DNA of 64,000 nucleotides from Cynocephalus volans (GCF_027409185.1 NC_084478.1:81513624-81577623); one strand, 5' to 3'; counted from the first letter of the stretch, positions 12,005 through 23,626 are shown. A program made the numbers and translations. The notes: a model not told the origin generated them from the letters alone.

Positions 12005-12775
12005 AGTCTTCCAGATGTAAATTAGTACAGCCATTATGGAAAAAAGCATGGAGGGTCCTCCACAAAACAAAAACAAAACTAGAGCTACCATATGGTCCAG
12101 CCTTCCCACTTCGGGGCATATATCCAAAGGATATAAAACCAGTACGTCAAAGAGATAGGTGCACTCCCATGTTCGTTGCAACATTGTTTACAATAGCCAA
12201 GATATGGAATCAAACAAAGCATCCATCAACAGATGAATGTCTAAATAAAATGTGGTGTATACACAGTGGAATACTGTTCAGTGTTTAAAAATTAGAAGAA
12301 ATTCTGTCATTTGCAGCAACATAGATGAGCCTGGAGGACATCACACTAAGTGAAATAAGCCGGGCACAGAAAGATAAACACTGCATGATCTCACTTATAT
12401 GTAGAATCTGAAAAAAAGTTCAACTCATACAAGCAGAGTAGAATGATGGTTACCAGAGGATGGGGGTTGCGGGGGCAGGGAGATGTTGGTCAAAGGGGAC
12501 AAAATTTCAGTTAGACAGGAAGAGTAATTTTAAGAGCGTCTATTGCACATTATGATGACTATAGTTAATAACAATATATTGCATACTTGAAAATTGCTAA
12601 AAGAGTTCATTTTAAGTGTTTTCACCACACACAAAAAATGGTTAAGTATGTGAGGTAATGCCTATGTTAATTAGCTTGATTTAGCCATTCCATAATGTAT
12701 ACTTATAACAAAACATATGTTGTATATCATAAAACGTACAATTTTTACATGTCAGTTACAAAAAAAAATCATAAA
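12005..12775 (+). mobile_element. L1 3' end, second copy of the same family
   Basis: Same landmark order as the copy at 10.44 kb ('gcatatatccaaaggatata' near 12116, 'acactaagtgaaataagc' near 12343, 'gaggatgggggttgc' near 12456), ending with an A-rich tail near 12770. It is separated from the first copy by about 0.7 kb. Confidence 0.75.
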
Positions 12776-12779
12776 AAAG

Positions 12780-13275
12780 AGAGCTCTTCTAGGACATCAA
12801 GAAATGAATTGAACTGAATGGAAATGGCTATAAGACATCTCAAAATTTGTGGGACAAAGCTAAACCGTTGCTGAAAGGGAAGCTTGTACCATTACGTGCT
12901 TCCGTTAGACAAAAGGAAAAGTATCTAAGCAGTACTCTAAGCTGTCCACCTCAATAAACTAGAAAATGAAGAGAAAAATAAACCCTAGGCAAGCAGAAGG
13001 AAGGGAATGTGAAAGGTAAGTACAGTAATCAATGAAATGGAAAACGGAAAAACAATAGAGAAAGTCAATTAAACAAAAATGGTTTTTTGGAAAACATCAA
13101 TAAAACTTACCTCTAGCGAGGCTTACAAGGTAAACCTATGGTGATTCGCTACATTTGCACATATTCACTTAATGACTTTAATGACTATATTCGTAAAACT
13201 TTTCATATAGTCTAGGAAGCTAAACCCCTATGTTTTCAACATGAATCATACAGTGGAAAGAAGAAATAAGAGAAA
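12780..13275 (+). mobile_element. Ancient L1 ORF2 fragment
   Basis: Decayed plus-strand ORF2 sequence ('aactagaaaatgaagagaaa' near 12957, 'agaaagtcaattaaac' near 13058). A younger L1 is inserted at its right end. Confidence 0.55.
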
Positions 13276-15372
13276 CACCAAAAGCTTTTCCTTTAAGAAC
13301 AGGCACTAGACAAGGATGCCCACTCTCACCACTCCTATTCAACATAGTGTTGGAAGTACTAGCCAGAGCAATCAGAGAAGAGAAGGAAATAAAGGGCATC
13401 CAGATTGGAAAAGATGAAGTCAAACTGTCCCTGTTTGCAGATGACATGATCCTATACATCGAACAGCCTAAAACCTCTACAAAAAAACTGTTGGAATTGA
13501 TAAATGATTTCAGCACAGTAGCAGGATACAAAATCAACACACAAAAATCAGTTGCATTTCTTTTCTCCAATAGTGAACATGCAGAAGGAGAAATCAAGAA
13601 AGCCTGCCCATTTACAATAGCCACCAAAAAAATAAAATACTTAGGAATTGAGTTAACCAAGGAGGTGAAAAATCTCTATAATGAGAACTACAAACCACTG
13701 CTGAGAGAAATTAGAGAGGATACAAGAAGATGGAAAGATATTCCATGCTCTTGGATTGGAAGAATCATCATAGTGAAAATGTCCATACTACCCAAAGTGA
13801 TATACAAATTCAATGCAATCCCCATCAAAATTCCAAAGACATTTTTCTCAGAAATGGAAAAAACTATTCAGACATTTATATGGAACAATAAAAGACCACG
13901 AATAGCCAAAGCAATGCTCAGCAAAAAAAATAAAGCTGGAGGCATAACACTACCTGACTTTAAGCTATACTACAAAGCTATAGTAACCAAAACAGTATGG
14001 TACTGGCATAAAAACAGACACACTGACCAATGGAATAGAATAGAGAATCCAGAAATCAACCCTCACACTTACTGCCATCTGATCTTTGACAAAGGCACCA
14101 AGCCTATTCACTGGGGAAGGGACTGCCTCTTCAGCAAGTGGTGCTGGGATAACTGGATATCGATATGCAGGAGAATGAAACTAGATCCATACCTCTCACC
14201 GTATACTAAAATCAACTCAAAATGGATTAAGGATTTAAATATACATCCTGAGACAATAAAACTTCTTAAAGAAAATATAGGGGAAACACTTCAGGAAATA
14301 GGACTGGGCACAGACTTCATGAATACGACCCCAAAAGCACGGGCAACCAAAGGAAAAATAAACAAATGGGATTATATCAAACTAAAAAGCTTCTGCACAG
14401 CAAAAGAAACAATTAAAAGAGTTAAAAGACAACCAACAGAGTGGGAGAAAATATTTGCAAAATATACATCTGACAAAGGATTAATATCCAGAATATATAA
14501 GGAACTCAAACAACTTTACAAGAAGAAAACAAGCAACCCAATTAAAAAATGGGCAAAAGAGCTAAGTAGGCATTTCTCTAAGGAAGATATCCAAATGGCC
14601 AACAGACATATGAAAAAATGCTCAACATCACTCAGCATCCGGGAAATACAAATCAAAACCACATTGAGATACCATCTAACCCCAGTTAGGATGGCTAAAA
14701 TCCAAAAGACTATGAACGATAAATGCTGGCGAGGCTGCGGAGAAAAAGGAACTCTCATACATTGTTGGTGGGACTGCAAAATGGTGCAGCCTCTATGGAA
14801 AATGGTATGGAGGTTCCTTAAACAATTGCAAATAGATCTACCATACGACCCAGCCATCCCACTGTTGGGAATATACCCAGAGGAATGGAAATCATCAAGT
14901 CGAAGGTATACCTGTTCCCCAATGTTCATCGCAGCACTCTTTACAATAGCCAAGAGTTGGAACCAGCCCAAATGCCCATCATCAGATGAGTGGATACGGA
15001 AAATGTGGTACATCTACACAATGGAATACTACTCAGCTATAAAAACGAATGAAATACTGCCATTTGCAACAACATGGATGGACCTCGAGAGAATTATATT
15101 AAGTGAAACAAGTCAGGCACAGAAAGAGAAATACCACATGTTCTCACTTATTGGTGGGAGCTAAAAATTAATATATAAATTCACACACACACATACACAC
15201 ATACACACACAAACCAGGGGGGGGGGGGAGAAGATATAACAACCACAATTATTTGAAGTTGATACAACAAACAAACAGAATGGGCATGGTTCGGGGGGAG
15301 GGGGGGAGGGAGAAGGGAGGGAGGTTTTGGTGATGGGGAGCATTAATCAGCTACAATGTATATCGACAAAAT

Positions 15373-15403
<31 letters not shown>
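13276..15403 (+). mobile_element. Young 5'-truncated L1 with open ORF2 end
   Basis: A ~2.1-kb L1 truncated inside the reverse-transcriptase domain and complete at its 3' end. It has the ORF2 C-terminus, a 3' UTR with a CA repeat (15181-15212), a G-run/purine block (15217-15330), 'tatatcgacaaaataaaa' and a poly(A) tail (about 15380-15403). A short direct repeat 'gaaacacca' at the left edge and after the tail is a plausible target-site duplication. The same 3' UTR type occurs in the L1 fragments bounding the DMRTC1 array. Confidence 0.88.
13347..15164 (+). CDS. L1 ORF2p C-terminal fragment (605 codons open)
   Basis: Encodes the C-terminal half of the L1 ORF2 protein, whose full form supplies endonuclease and reverse transcriptase for target-primed retrotransposition. 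The frame stays open from the truncation point (about 13281, upstream of 13347) through [10 protein letters not shown] (near 13306) and the catalytic FADDM motif (about 13434-13448). It continues to the zinc-knuckle-like C-terminus (CWRGC...H...C, near 14725-14775) and stops at 15162-15164. The endonuclease domain and the first RT blocks are missing, and 13347 is a GTG, not a real start. It cannot be a functional protein. The lack of stops over about 630 codons indicates recent insertion. Confidence 0.85.
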   Translation: MLEVLARAIREEKEIKGIQIGKDEVKLSLFADDMILYIEQPKTSTKKLLELINDFSTVAGYKINTQKSVAFLFSNSEHAEGEIKKACPFTIATKKIKYLGIELTKEVKNLYNENYKPLLREIREDTRRWKDIPCSWIGRIIIVKMSILPKVIYKFNAIPIKIPKTFFSEMEKTIQTFIWNNKRPRIAKAMLSKKNKAGGITLPDFKLYYKAIVTKTVWYWHKNRHTDQWNRIENPEINPHTYCHLIFDKGTKPIHWGRDCLFSKWCWDNWISICRRMKLDPYLSPYTKINSKWIKDLNIHPETIKLLKENIGETLQEIGLGTDFMNTTPKARATKGKINKWDYIKLKSFCTAKETIKRVKRQPTEWEKIFAKYTSDKGLISRIYKELKQLYKKKTSNPIKKWAKELSRHFSKEDIQMANRHMKKCSTSLSIREIQIKTTLRYHLTPVRMAKIQKTMNDKCWRGCGEKGTLIHCWWDCKMVQPLWKMVWRFLKQLQIDLPYDPAIPLLGIYPEEWKSSSRRYTCSPMFIAALFTIAKSWNQPKCPSSDEWIRKMWYIYTMEYYSAIKTNEILPFATTWMDLERIILSETSQAQKEKYHMFSLIGGS

Positions 15404-15404
<1 letters not shown>

Positions 15405-15409
15405 GAAAC

Positions 15410-16935
15410 ACCAGATTCCTGATTTGAATTACAACAAAACTCGATTTTTGACCTAACAGCCAGATCCCTGCCTTGCATCCTAGAAACTAGTTTTTGTAAT
15501 GCCTTTCATAATTAGTTCAATTTCTTTCCTAAGAGATAAAAAATGATTCCAAAATATCTGTGCCATGAGTTCAACTTTTTAATGCTACAAGCATGTCTTT
15601 GCAAATTGGAAAGTTCCTGGAGACAAAATGTCTCATGGACTCATCTGATGCTAAAAATGAGGTACTCTAAAGTTTTCAGATTTTGCATTAATTACTCTTC
15701 CATATTGTTAAACCCCACAAATGTGTTTAATCAAAACTAAGTAAATAATAATTTTAAAAACTTATACCATAAAAAAGTCCTGTATTACATGGGCATTTGC
15801 TTGGTGATTTAGTTGAAAGTCTCCTGCTTTTCGTAAAATATTATATATGGTCTCACAATTTTCTAACTTACATTCTATAAATGAAATAACAATTTCTTCT
15901 TACCATGTTTCCACCTAAAATGCTCATGTGTGCATGTGTGTGACTGTGTATGTGCAAGATCCAAGCCATTCTTTAGCTGGCTGAATTTATAAACTCAGAC
16001 CCTCTCAATAATTGTCAAAAACTGCTTTACTGTTGTTGATGACTAATTAATTCTAATTTCAAGCAACTGACTTTGTCAATCTGTTTAGATTGTTGGAGGG
16101 GAAATTCTCATCAAATTCATCATATATTTGCTTACATTTCTCTTAGTATTGTCCACTTCATTCTCTTTGTATTTCTTTCAACACAACGAATAAACAGCTT
16201 TTCCTTTTTCTCTGCTGCAGCAAATGCAATATCAACAACAAAAATGAGGTGGAAAGGGGATGGCATGCTCCTCTTTACAGCAAATGCCCACCAATGAAAG
16301 TAGAAGTGAATGAGAGAATTAGAAAATCACTATTTTTCAACCACCAAAGCAATAACCAAATCAGGCAAGAACCCTGAATGAATACCAAGGTCAAGAGGTG
16401 AAATTTTTCTGGAGAACAGAATACTCACATGATATAAAAATGTTATGCCACAGACTACTTAGAAATCACACAGGGAAAAGGTACCTTTACAAAGGAGAAA
16501 TCTGTCTGCAAAAAAACACCCTAAATAAGTCATCAAACTGAGTAATACTAATAGCATCACTGATGACTAGACAAACTGGCATTAAGAACTTCCAGATGTA
16601 ACACATTGTAAACTACTTATCACCTGCTTAATATTCTTACCCAAACTGTTAAACATAAACCTCAACAAGAGACAAATATCAGGCAAACCCATATTGTAGG
16701 ACACTTTAAAGGACAACAGTCCTAGGCTCTGGGAAAGTGTCATTGTCATGAAAAACTAAAAAACGTGGCTGGGAGAATACTCAAGATTAAAGAACACTAA
16801 AGAGACATGACAACAGAATGCAATGTATGATACTTGCTTGGATTGTTGATCCCCCAAATATCTGTAAAAAGGGACAACCGAGGAAGTTTAAATATGGACT
16901 GTATATGGACTTAGATAATATTACCATATAATTGT
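15410..16935. other. No gene recognised
   Basis: AT-rich intergenic-looking sequence with short ORFs only. There is no splice-consistent exon chain and no repeat that I can name with confidence. Confidence 0.4.
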
Positions 16936-16939
16936 TTAA

Positions 16940-17333
16940 TTTTTTTTCTTTTTTTTTTTAAATTTCATTTTGTCGATATACATTGTGGCTGATTATTGTT
17001 GCCCCTCACCAAAACCTCCCTCCCTCCTCCCTCCCCCCTCCCCCAACCGATGTCCCCTCTGTTTGCTTGTCACATCAACTTCAAGTAATTGTGGTTGTTA
17101 TATCTTCTTCCCCCGCCCCCCGGTTTTTTTTTTTTATGTGTGTGTGTGAGAATTGATATATTAATTTTTAGCTCCCACCAATAAGTGAGAACGTGGTATT
17201 TCTCTTTCTGTGCCTGACTTGTTTCACTTAATATAATTCTCTCAAGGTCTATCCATGTTGTTGCAAATGGCAGTATTTCATTCGTTTTTATAGCTGAGTA
17301 GTATTCCATTGTGTAGATGTACCCTTATTGGTG
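16940..17333 (-). mobile_element. L1 3' end, left arm of inverted L1 pair
   Basis: Poly(T), then the complement of the young L1 3' UTR ('ttttgtcgatatacattgtg' near 16970) and the last part of ORF2 up to 'gtgtagatgtacc'. It abuts a plus-strand L1 3' end at about 17334, so both poly(A) tails point outward. Confidence 0.88.
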
Positions 17334-17354
17334 GGAGCTAAAAATTAATATATA

Positions 17355-17428
<74 letters not shown>

Positions 17429-17606
17429 AAAAACCGGGTGGGGGGGAGAAGATATAACAACCACAATTACTTGAAGTTGATGTGACAAGCAAACAGAGGG
17501 GACATCGGTGGGGGGAGGGGGGAGGAAGGGGGGAGGGAGATTTTGGTGAGGGGCAACAATAATCAGCCACAATGTATATCGACAAAATAAAATTAAAAAA
17601 AAAAAG
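17334..17606 (+). mobile_element. L1 3' end, right arm; left boundary of the DMRTC1 array
   Basis: Begins at 'cttattggtgggagc', contains (AC)n at 17358-17392, an A/C-rich tract, the G-rich block with 'gggacatcggtgg', and ends in 'tatatcgacaaaataaaatt' plus poly(A). The 3' halves of the L1s at 23.4-23.6 and 29.5-29.6 kb match this copy ('gaggggacatcggtgg'), not the terminal copy at 35.5 kb ('aaaggacattgttgg'). This makes it the upstream recombination partner. Confidence 0.88.
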
Positions 17607-17800
17607 AAGTCATGCTGAATTTTGAAAAGGTCAATTCCAGAATACCAAGTCCATGAGTTAAAAATGCATTCACACAAGGTATTTTCCATCCAAAGGGAGA
17701 CTAGTCTGAGAAACGAGCCTTGGGAAGCACAAAGCTGAACTTCCCCTCAGGAGCTACTGGCTAGTCTAGTAAAGAGAGCACAAGAAGCTACACGGATGTG

Positions 17801-18008
17801 GAGAGGGCGGAACTGCCGGGCGTGAGCATCAGTGGATCTCGAAGCTCATTTGTCACCGGCCGCAGAGGTGGGAGGGGGGAAGGGGGAGGTGGAAGGCAGC
17901 GCTGGAAGCTCATTGGCCTTGTAGGAAGGGCGGGAAAGGTAGCAGAAGCCGGGTTTTCCCTCAGGCCTCTTGTCCCAGCTGATCGATTCCGACCTGCTGT
18001 AGGCTTAG
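17801..18008 (+). promoter_or_regulatory. DMRTC1: Candidate promoter and non-coding exon 1, copy 1
   Basis: A GC-rich segment upstream of the first intron contains GC boxes (gggcgg at about 17805 and 17928) and an inverted CCAAT box (attgg, about 17912). It ends in a strong splice donor, TTAG|GTAAGG, after 18008. No TATA box is obvious. Splicing from here to the acceptor at 19258 would join a short 5' UTR to the ATG exon. The transcription start itself cannot be placed from sequence. Confidence 0.55.
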
Positions 18009-19262
18009 GTAAGGCTTTTGACACAGGTTTTCGTCAGGAATACCACCCTTGTTCTCCATGCCTCTTCTTTCCTCCCTCCCTCCTGCTCCGAATCCCCAGC
18101 CCCTTCCCCTCTCCTCCACCTCAGCGGGGTATCCCCACCCGCCATGACATCCCACTCAGCCCCTACACTTCCCCACACCCCTTTTGGGAGAACCCTTCGC
18201 CCCTGCCCCTGGGACAGGGCTCATGCCCCTGCCTTTTATTCGGAGGTAGGGGGAGACAGTGAGTGATCGGGCTTCCTGAGGAGATGGTACACTCCAGGAC
18301 GGTGGGGTGGAATGGGGTGTGGGGGGTGGGGCGGAGTGTGGTGATGGTGTGTGCTCAAGCACAATCGTTGAAGTGTGGAGAAGAGTATGGAAGATTGTTG
18401 GGAGGCTGCAGAGGGAGTGCATGGGTTTGCATGAAAGCAGAGAGGGTGCGTCGGCCCAAGAGAAAAATTAGTTTGATGAAGAGTTGCCGATTGGCTAGAT
18501 TAAGGCCTGGCACTTCGCAGAGGGCTCAACAAATATCTGTTGAGTAAAGAATGGAGGGAATGAATGAAGGGGTGAATGAAAACAATAATTGAAAGAGGGC
18601 TGGGGATCCAGGAGAACATTATGGTTTCATGGGGTGGAAGAGGGTATTCAGCTTAAAGGGGGAGCAAGGGAATAATTAAGATTGCAGTGGGGTGCAAGAA
18701 AAGTCAGAATGGAGTGTGAGGGGAAAACTGAACACAGGGCAAACGTGAAACTAATAGAGTTGAGTGTAGGGAGCATAAAATCCTGTGTGGCGAGTGAATG
18801 AAGGCAGGAGGTTAGGAAGACTATTGTTGATGTGGATGCCAGAAATAATAGTTGGGTTTGGCAGAATACACGATGATACACAAGAAGAGGGTGGAGTAAC
18901 TGTTGAAGGGGGCACGGGAGTACATGTGCATGCTGAAAATGAAATCTATGGCGGAGTGAAGGTAAGCAAGGAGAAGAGCGAACGGCTTGAATGTGTATGC
19001 GGCCCATGCTAAGAGTTTCTTGGTCGGGACGCTATGTATGAGTGGGGCTTCCTGGGAAGGAGGCTATGTGAGTAAGAAGGTTGGGGTGAAGGTTAGAGAA
19101 AGCCATGGGAGAACAAGGGAGGAGGCAATCTGATTCCAGTGGTGAGAGGGATGGAGAAGAAGAATCGAGCCACTTCACATAGGACTTTCCAAGGGCAAAG
19201 GAGGTACATTGGAGGGAGGGCATCACGTGGCCATTCTGACCTCCACTACTGACCCTAGAACC

Positions 19263-22200
19263 ATGGATCCCCAAGAAACACCTGCTGTGCCCTGCTGCTC
19301 CTCCAACTTGGAATGCACCACAGGGTGTGAGATCGGAGCCCCATGGGGGGGTGAACTTGTCCCCAGAAGAGATATAGGCCGCCATGACCACTGCCAGAAG
19401 CGTGACATCTCTACCCAAATCAGAGGCCACAAGCGTTTCTGCATCTTCCGGGCCTGCAAGTGTCACAATTGTACCCTCTTCTGGTGAGTATGCTGTCTGG
19501 CAAGGAGAAGGGTCAGGCCTCCTCTAAATGTGATTAACCTTAGACCTGTAATCCCTCACTTTAGGGAACACCGTCGGGTCTTGCCTGCTGTGAGTGCCTT
19601 GAAGGAGGAGCAGAGGGCAGCGCTAAAGAGGCACCTGGCTCAAAGACAGAAAAGGAGTGTGGCAGCCCCTGCCAAAGCTCACATCCCTGTCAAGAATTTG
19701 GGCATCAAAGGAGTCCTCAGTGAGTGTCTATGGCCAGGGAGTGAGCCTGAGTTTGGGTGGAGGAAGCAGGAGTAATTCTGTCACCAGTTCTATCACTGAA
19801 TTGCTATGTGGCCTTGGGCAAGTTACTCGCTGGACCTTAGCTCGCCCAAGTGTAAAACATCGTCAACATTATTTACCAAATGTTTGTGGGAATGACAGAC
19901 CGGGGAGTCGAAAAGGTCCATGGTGAGATGAGACTTCAGATTGGGGGTGGGCAGAGTGGGGTGGGGCTGAGGGGGAAAGGCTCACCAAAGCTGTCCCTGG
20001 TCTTTCACAGCTGGGAAGGTGGACATTGTGCCTCAGCCTGAGGCCCACCCCCACACAACCCCCGAGGAGGTAAGTAGAGTCTGTTGCCAGTGGGGGAGGC
20101 TCCCACCCAGCCACTGCCCAGACCCCTTCCACTGTGTCCCAAAGACGTGGGTTCCATCTCCAATCCTACCACCGTCTTGCCATGTGACCTTGGGAAAAAA
20201 ATCACTTCTCCTCCCCGGCCCTCAGTTTCCCTAGTTGCAAAATGAAAGATAAGACTGTCTGGTCTTCAAGATCTTCAGAGCTCTGGCATTCTGGGCTCCT
20301 ATCCTCATCCCCAAACATGCCCACACCTCCTCTCTCCATGGCCGACCTGGTACCTGACTCCAACCTGTGCTCTGCGCCCCTGCAGGAGAGCTCCCAAGGG
20401 GCTCTGCTCCTCGGCCAGCCCCCAGAACCTCTGTCTCTGCCCTGCACTCCAGTGACCTTGGAGCAGCAACCGATGGCTTCTCTTTCTAGGCAGCCCCACG
20501 GGTCCCCTGTCCTGTGCAGCAGGTGAGTAGAGCAAGGTCATGTCTTGTGTTGTTGTGTGCCCACCCTTGTGCTTGATGCTATGGGAGACAGGAGGAGGAA
20601 GAGGAGAAGGAGGAGGAGAAGGCAGCATCTCAGGCTAATGGGCAAGACAGGGCTCTCCCAGCTTTGCCATTTCCTACTTGTGAGGCTTTGGACAAGTGAG
20701 TTTATGTTTTTGAACCCCCCATTTCCCTATGGGTGTACTGGGGACAATATTCTACACCTATAGCATTGACAAGAGAACTAGCCTGAGGCCTGACACATAG
20801 TAGGCCTTCAACTAGTGAAAGCTGTTATTTCACATGAAACAGATAGATGGGATAGAAGGTCCTGCTGAAAAGTAGGGCCATGATGGCGACGGCCACAGAG
20901 GACCAGGGGAAAGCCCAGAGGCCGTTAGAGAAGGCTTCCTGGAGATGAGGCAAACTTGTCCGTCAAGACCCATGGGGATTGGACAGTATGGAGGCGAGAA
21001 CCAGTCCCTGAACCGGGACAGTAATCACATCTCTGCAGGTGCTTTGCAGGTAAAAGCACGGACACCTGTGTGATTTTCCATACTCTTCGCTGTTGCCCCA
21101 GGAGGAAAAAAGCTGGCAGAAATTAGTGTCTCACAAAAGATATAGAAAAAAGAGGTATGGAAAAGAAAACAGGCCAAGCAGGAGAAGAGGCTTGCCCAAG
21201 CCACGGCAGTGGCTCAGCAGGCATTCGGATTCCCACATCCAGATATTGCAGAATCCTTCCCCTCTCTCTGTTGACTGGTGCTATGTGTCTGCCACAGGGT
21301 TTAATCCCCTGGCCTCTCCTCTCCTTGTTTCTAGATGCTCAGCGCTGATCCTGCAGCCCAGTGCCACCCTTGACTCTCTTCTACTGCAGCCACAGGTCCT
21401 GGAAGAGTAGTGGGGTCCAGAACCCTGGGAGGGGCCGAACTTAGTGAATGGAAAGAACAGAAGACCTCGGGTGTTGGGCGGGGGTGCGGGCTCTCTAGAA
21501 CTGGAGGCTTCAGAGGCACTTGTCGCGTTGGAAGGAGGTATGGTTTCCCAGCCCCCATTCTCTCAAGCCCTTTCCTTTGCAGGCCGCTACAGCATCTGAC
21601 CAGGCTTTGGCTTCTGCCTCCTCAGAGTGGCAGCGGAAGCTGGAGGCTGTCGAGGCTCTGCTGAGTCTGAGACACTCTTTTCAGACCCCTTCTGACTCCA
21701 TCTCCCTCCACCAGGCCTGTGACCCACCAGGTAGCCTGCTCCTTGAGAGGACACGGGGTGGGGATGGTTGGGAATTGGGGGTTGTTGTGGTAAGCAGGTT
21801 CTAACTGGGAAATCAGGGTCGGTGGACTGAACCTCCTTGGAGCCAGCTACCCAAGCTCCTCAGTCTAACTCCTGAGATGGTCGTTGAGAACTGCTCAGTG
21901 AATCTTTAGTTTATCGAACTTTGTGCCCTTGTCCAGTGCCCTTCGTGCAGAGGTTGAGCGCCCTTTAGTCGAGAAACAAGGAAACTGAGGCCCTGAGAGT
22001 GGCAGGGACTTGCCCTAGGGCATGCAGCACACATGTTAGGTGGAAGAACCAGGTCTCCCGACTCTCCGCCCAAGGCTCTCTATCGAGACCCCTGAAGTCT
22101 TCTGTGGCCTGGGGAGGACATACAGAGGTGATAAGGGCCTAGTCTGGAAGGAGGTCTGGTCCCTGCCTTCAAGAAACTTCCAGCCTAGATGTGGAGCCTG

Positions 22201-22785
22201 GATGCCTGTACCGCCTGTGTTTTGTGGCTAAATCTCAATGGTGTGCCCAGAGAGGAAGGGCTGGAGGAGCCCTGAGGGAAGATAAACTCCTGGGAAGGCT
22301 GAGAGGGAAGGCTTGGTATTCCAAGACCAAAATGGTGGATGGGGCATGGTGTGTGAGTGAAGAGGCAACCCTGGAGGAACTAATGGAACAGAGGGAAATG
22401 GGGCTGGAGAGTCTACCAATCACGGACCAGCAGCTGTGGGTGACGAGGAGCCAGGCAACGCTTCTGAGCGAGGGAGGAGCATATTCAGAGACCCCAGCCT
22501 TGAGGAAAGAGACGTGGTGGCTGTGATGGAGGGATTGGGGAAGGCGAGAGGGGTGATGAGGAAATCAGAGAGGAAGAGGTCTGTGCAATAGTCCAGGTGA
22601 CAAATCTTCAGTTGGGTAGGACAAAAAAAGAGGGGACAGCCAGGAGGGGATATGGATGTGACCTGGCTCTGGCCTCTTCTTTTCTGTCTATAGCTTCTGC
22701 TGAAGAAAGAGGACTCCAGCCTCCCAGTCGCTCTATCGGACCCAGGCCAGACAGCTCCACCTCACTGTCTATTGGATATCTGTGA
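19263..22785 (+). CDS. DMRTC1: DMRTC1-like (DMRT8) gene, copy 1, 290 aa predicted
   Basis: DM-domain-family gene; DMRT proteins are nuclear sex- and germline-related transcription factors, and DMRTC1 is the X-linked member with a degenerate or lost DM domain. Predicted coding exons: 19263-19483, 19565-19719, 20011-20069, 20386-20522, 21335-21395, 21583-21730 and 22694-22785. All introns are GT-AG and phases agree, giving 873 nt with stop. The start has a strong context (aaccATGG) 4 bases after an acceptor. Residues 41-70 form the DM-like module: C44, H56, C60, C65, C67 and C70 are kept, H41 replaces the first Cys and R47 replaces the His of the usual NHG. Residues about 75-79 (EHRRV) continue the family helix. 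Residues 212-260 ([14 protein letters not shown]) and the C-terminus (IGYL) resemble the DMRTC1/DMRTC2 tail. The donor after the 61-nt exon (cag|gtcctg) is weak. Exon 1 is non-coding. Confidence 0.8.
19775..22090 (+). repeat. MIR relics in the introns of copy 1
   Basis: At least four MIR-type segments: 19785-19865 ('tgtggccttgggcaagttac'), 20150-20260 ('catgtgaccttggga'), 20660-20825 ('ggcctgacacatagtagg') and, in opposite orientation, 21930-22090 ('gaaactgaggccctgag'). A further relic lies in intron 1 near 18510-18560. All recur at matching positions in copies 2 and 3, so they predate the tandem duplication. Confidence 0.65.
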
Positions 22786-23062
22786 TGCATGTCCCTCTTG
22801 CGCTAGGAGCCAAGAGAAGGAGGCCTCACTAAAGCACGGCCTACCCTGTTTCTGAATGTGCGAAATGGTTAATGTGCAAAATGCTTCACATCTTTTTTCT
22901 TTTTTTTTTTAAGCCTTTAGGTGTTTTATAAGCTTTCACATCCCTTTAATTATATGGGGCAATTCCTTGACTGAGTGTGGATTTTCTTGTACCTCCATCC
23001 CACCTTACTCCTTTGGATGCTGGGGCCTTTCCAATGACTCTTATAAAAACAGGATTGTGCTA

Positions 23063-23364
23063 CCCAGAGGAATGGAAATCATCAAGTCAAAGGTATACCT
23101 GTTCCCCAATGTTCATCGCAACACTCTTTACAATAGCCAAGAGTTGTAACCAGCCCAAATGTCCACCATCAGATGAGTGGATACGGAAAATGTGGTACAT
23201 CTACACAATGAAATACTACTCAGCTATGAAAACGAATGAAATACTGCCATTTGCAACAACATGGATGGACCTTGAGTGAATTATATTAAGTGAAACAAGT
23301 CAGGCACAGAAAGAGAAATACCACATGTTCTCACTTATTGGTGAGAGCTAAAAATTAATATATA

Positions 23365-23447
<83 letters not shown>

Positions 23448-23626
23448 AAACAACCGGGGAGCGGGGAGAAGATATACCAACCACAATTACTTGAAGTTGA
23501 TGGGACAAGCAAACAGAGGGGACATCGGTGGGGGGAGGGGGGAGGGAGGGGGGAGGGAGGTTTTGGTGAGGGGCAACAATAATCAGCCACAATGTATATC
23601 GACAAAATAAAATTTAAAAAAAAAAG
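23063..23626 (+). mobile_element. Chimeric L1 3' fragment between copies 1 and 2
   Basis: Starts at 'cccagaggaatgg' directly after 'aaaacaggattgtgcta', exactly like the terminal L1 at 35095. The (CA)n tract runs 23368-23443. After it the sequence follows the upstream L1 ('gaggggacatcggtgg'). It ends in poly(A) joined to 'gaagtcatgctg', the left border of the next unit, with no second target-site duplication. AATAAA signals lie at 23445-23450 and 23606-23611. Confidence 0.9.

Noticed and set aside
14516-15013. 165-codon minus-strand frame
   Set aside because: It is antisense to the open L1 ORF2 and has no independent support.
17798-18262. 154-155-codon open frames repeated at 17798, 23818 and 29831
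   Set aside because: They lie across the GC-rich promoter/exon 1 and intron 1, read through the TTAG|GTAAGG donor, have a low-complexity Pro/Gly/Ser product, and overlap other frames of equal quality. They repeat only because the unit is triplicated.
19032-19466. Minus-strand 144-codon frames antisense to the DM exon (also at 25049 and 31062)
   Set aside because: They are shadows of the plus-strand coding exon and its flank, with no domain and no splice context.
20545-20763. Possible extra acidic exon (GAG/GAA-rich stretch at about 20590-20650) in the DMRTC1 gene
   Set aside because: The upstream AG lacks a polypyrimidine tract, and the phase-consistent gene already joins 20522 to 21335. 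Without RNA data I leave it out.
21093-21410. 105-codon open frame ending in exon 6 (also at 27116 and 33129)
   Set aside because: Only its last part (21335-21395) fits as an exon. The upstream part lacks similarity to the family, and reading on past 21395 meets a stop after four codons, whereas splicing continues the recognisable C-terminus.
23368-23443. CRISPR-like or satellite array signal from repeated CA tracts and 6-kb units
   Set aside because: The CA tracts are microsatellites within L1 3' UTRs, and the 6-kb periodicity is gene duplication, not a CRISPR or satellite structure.
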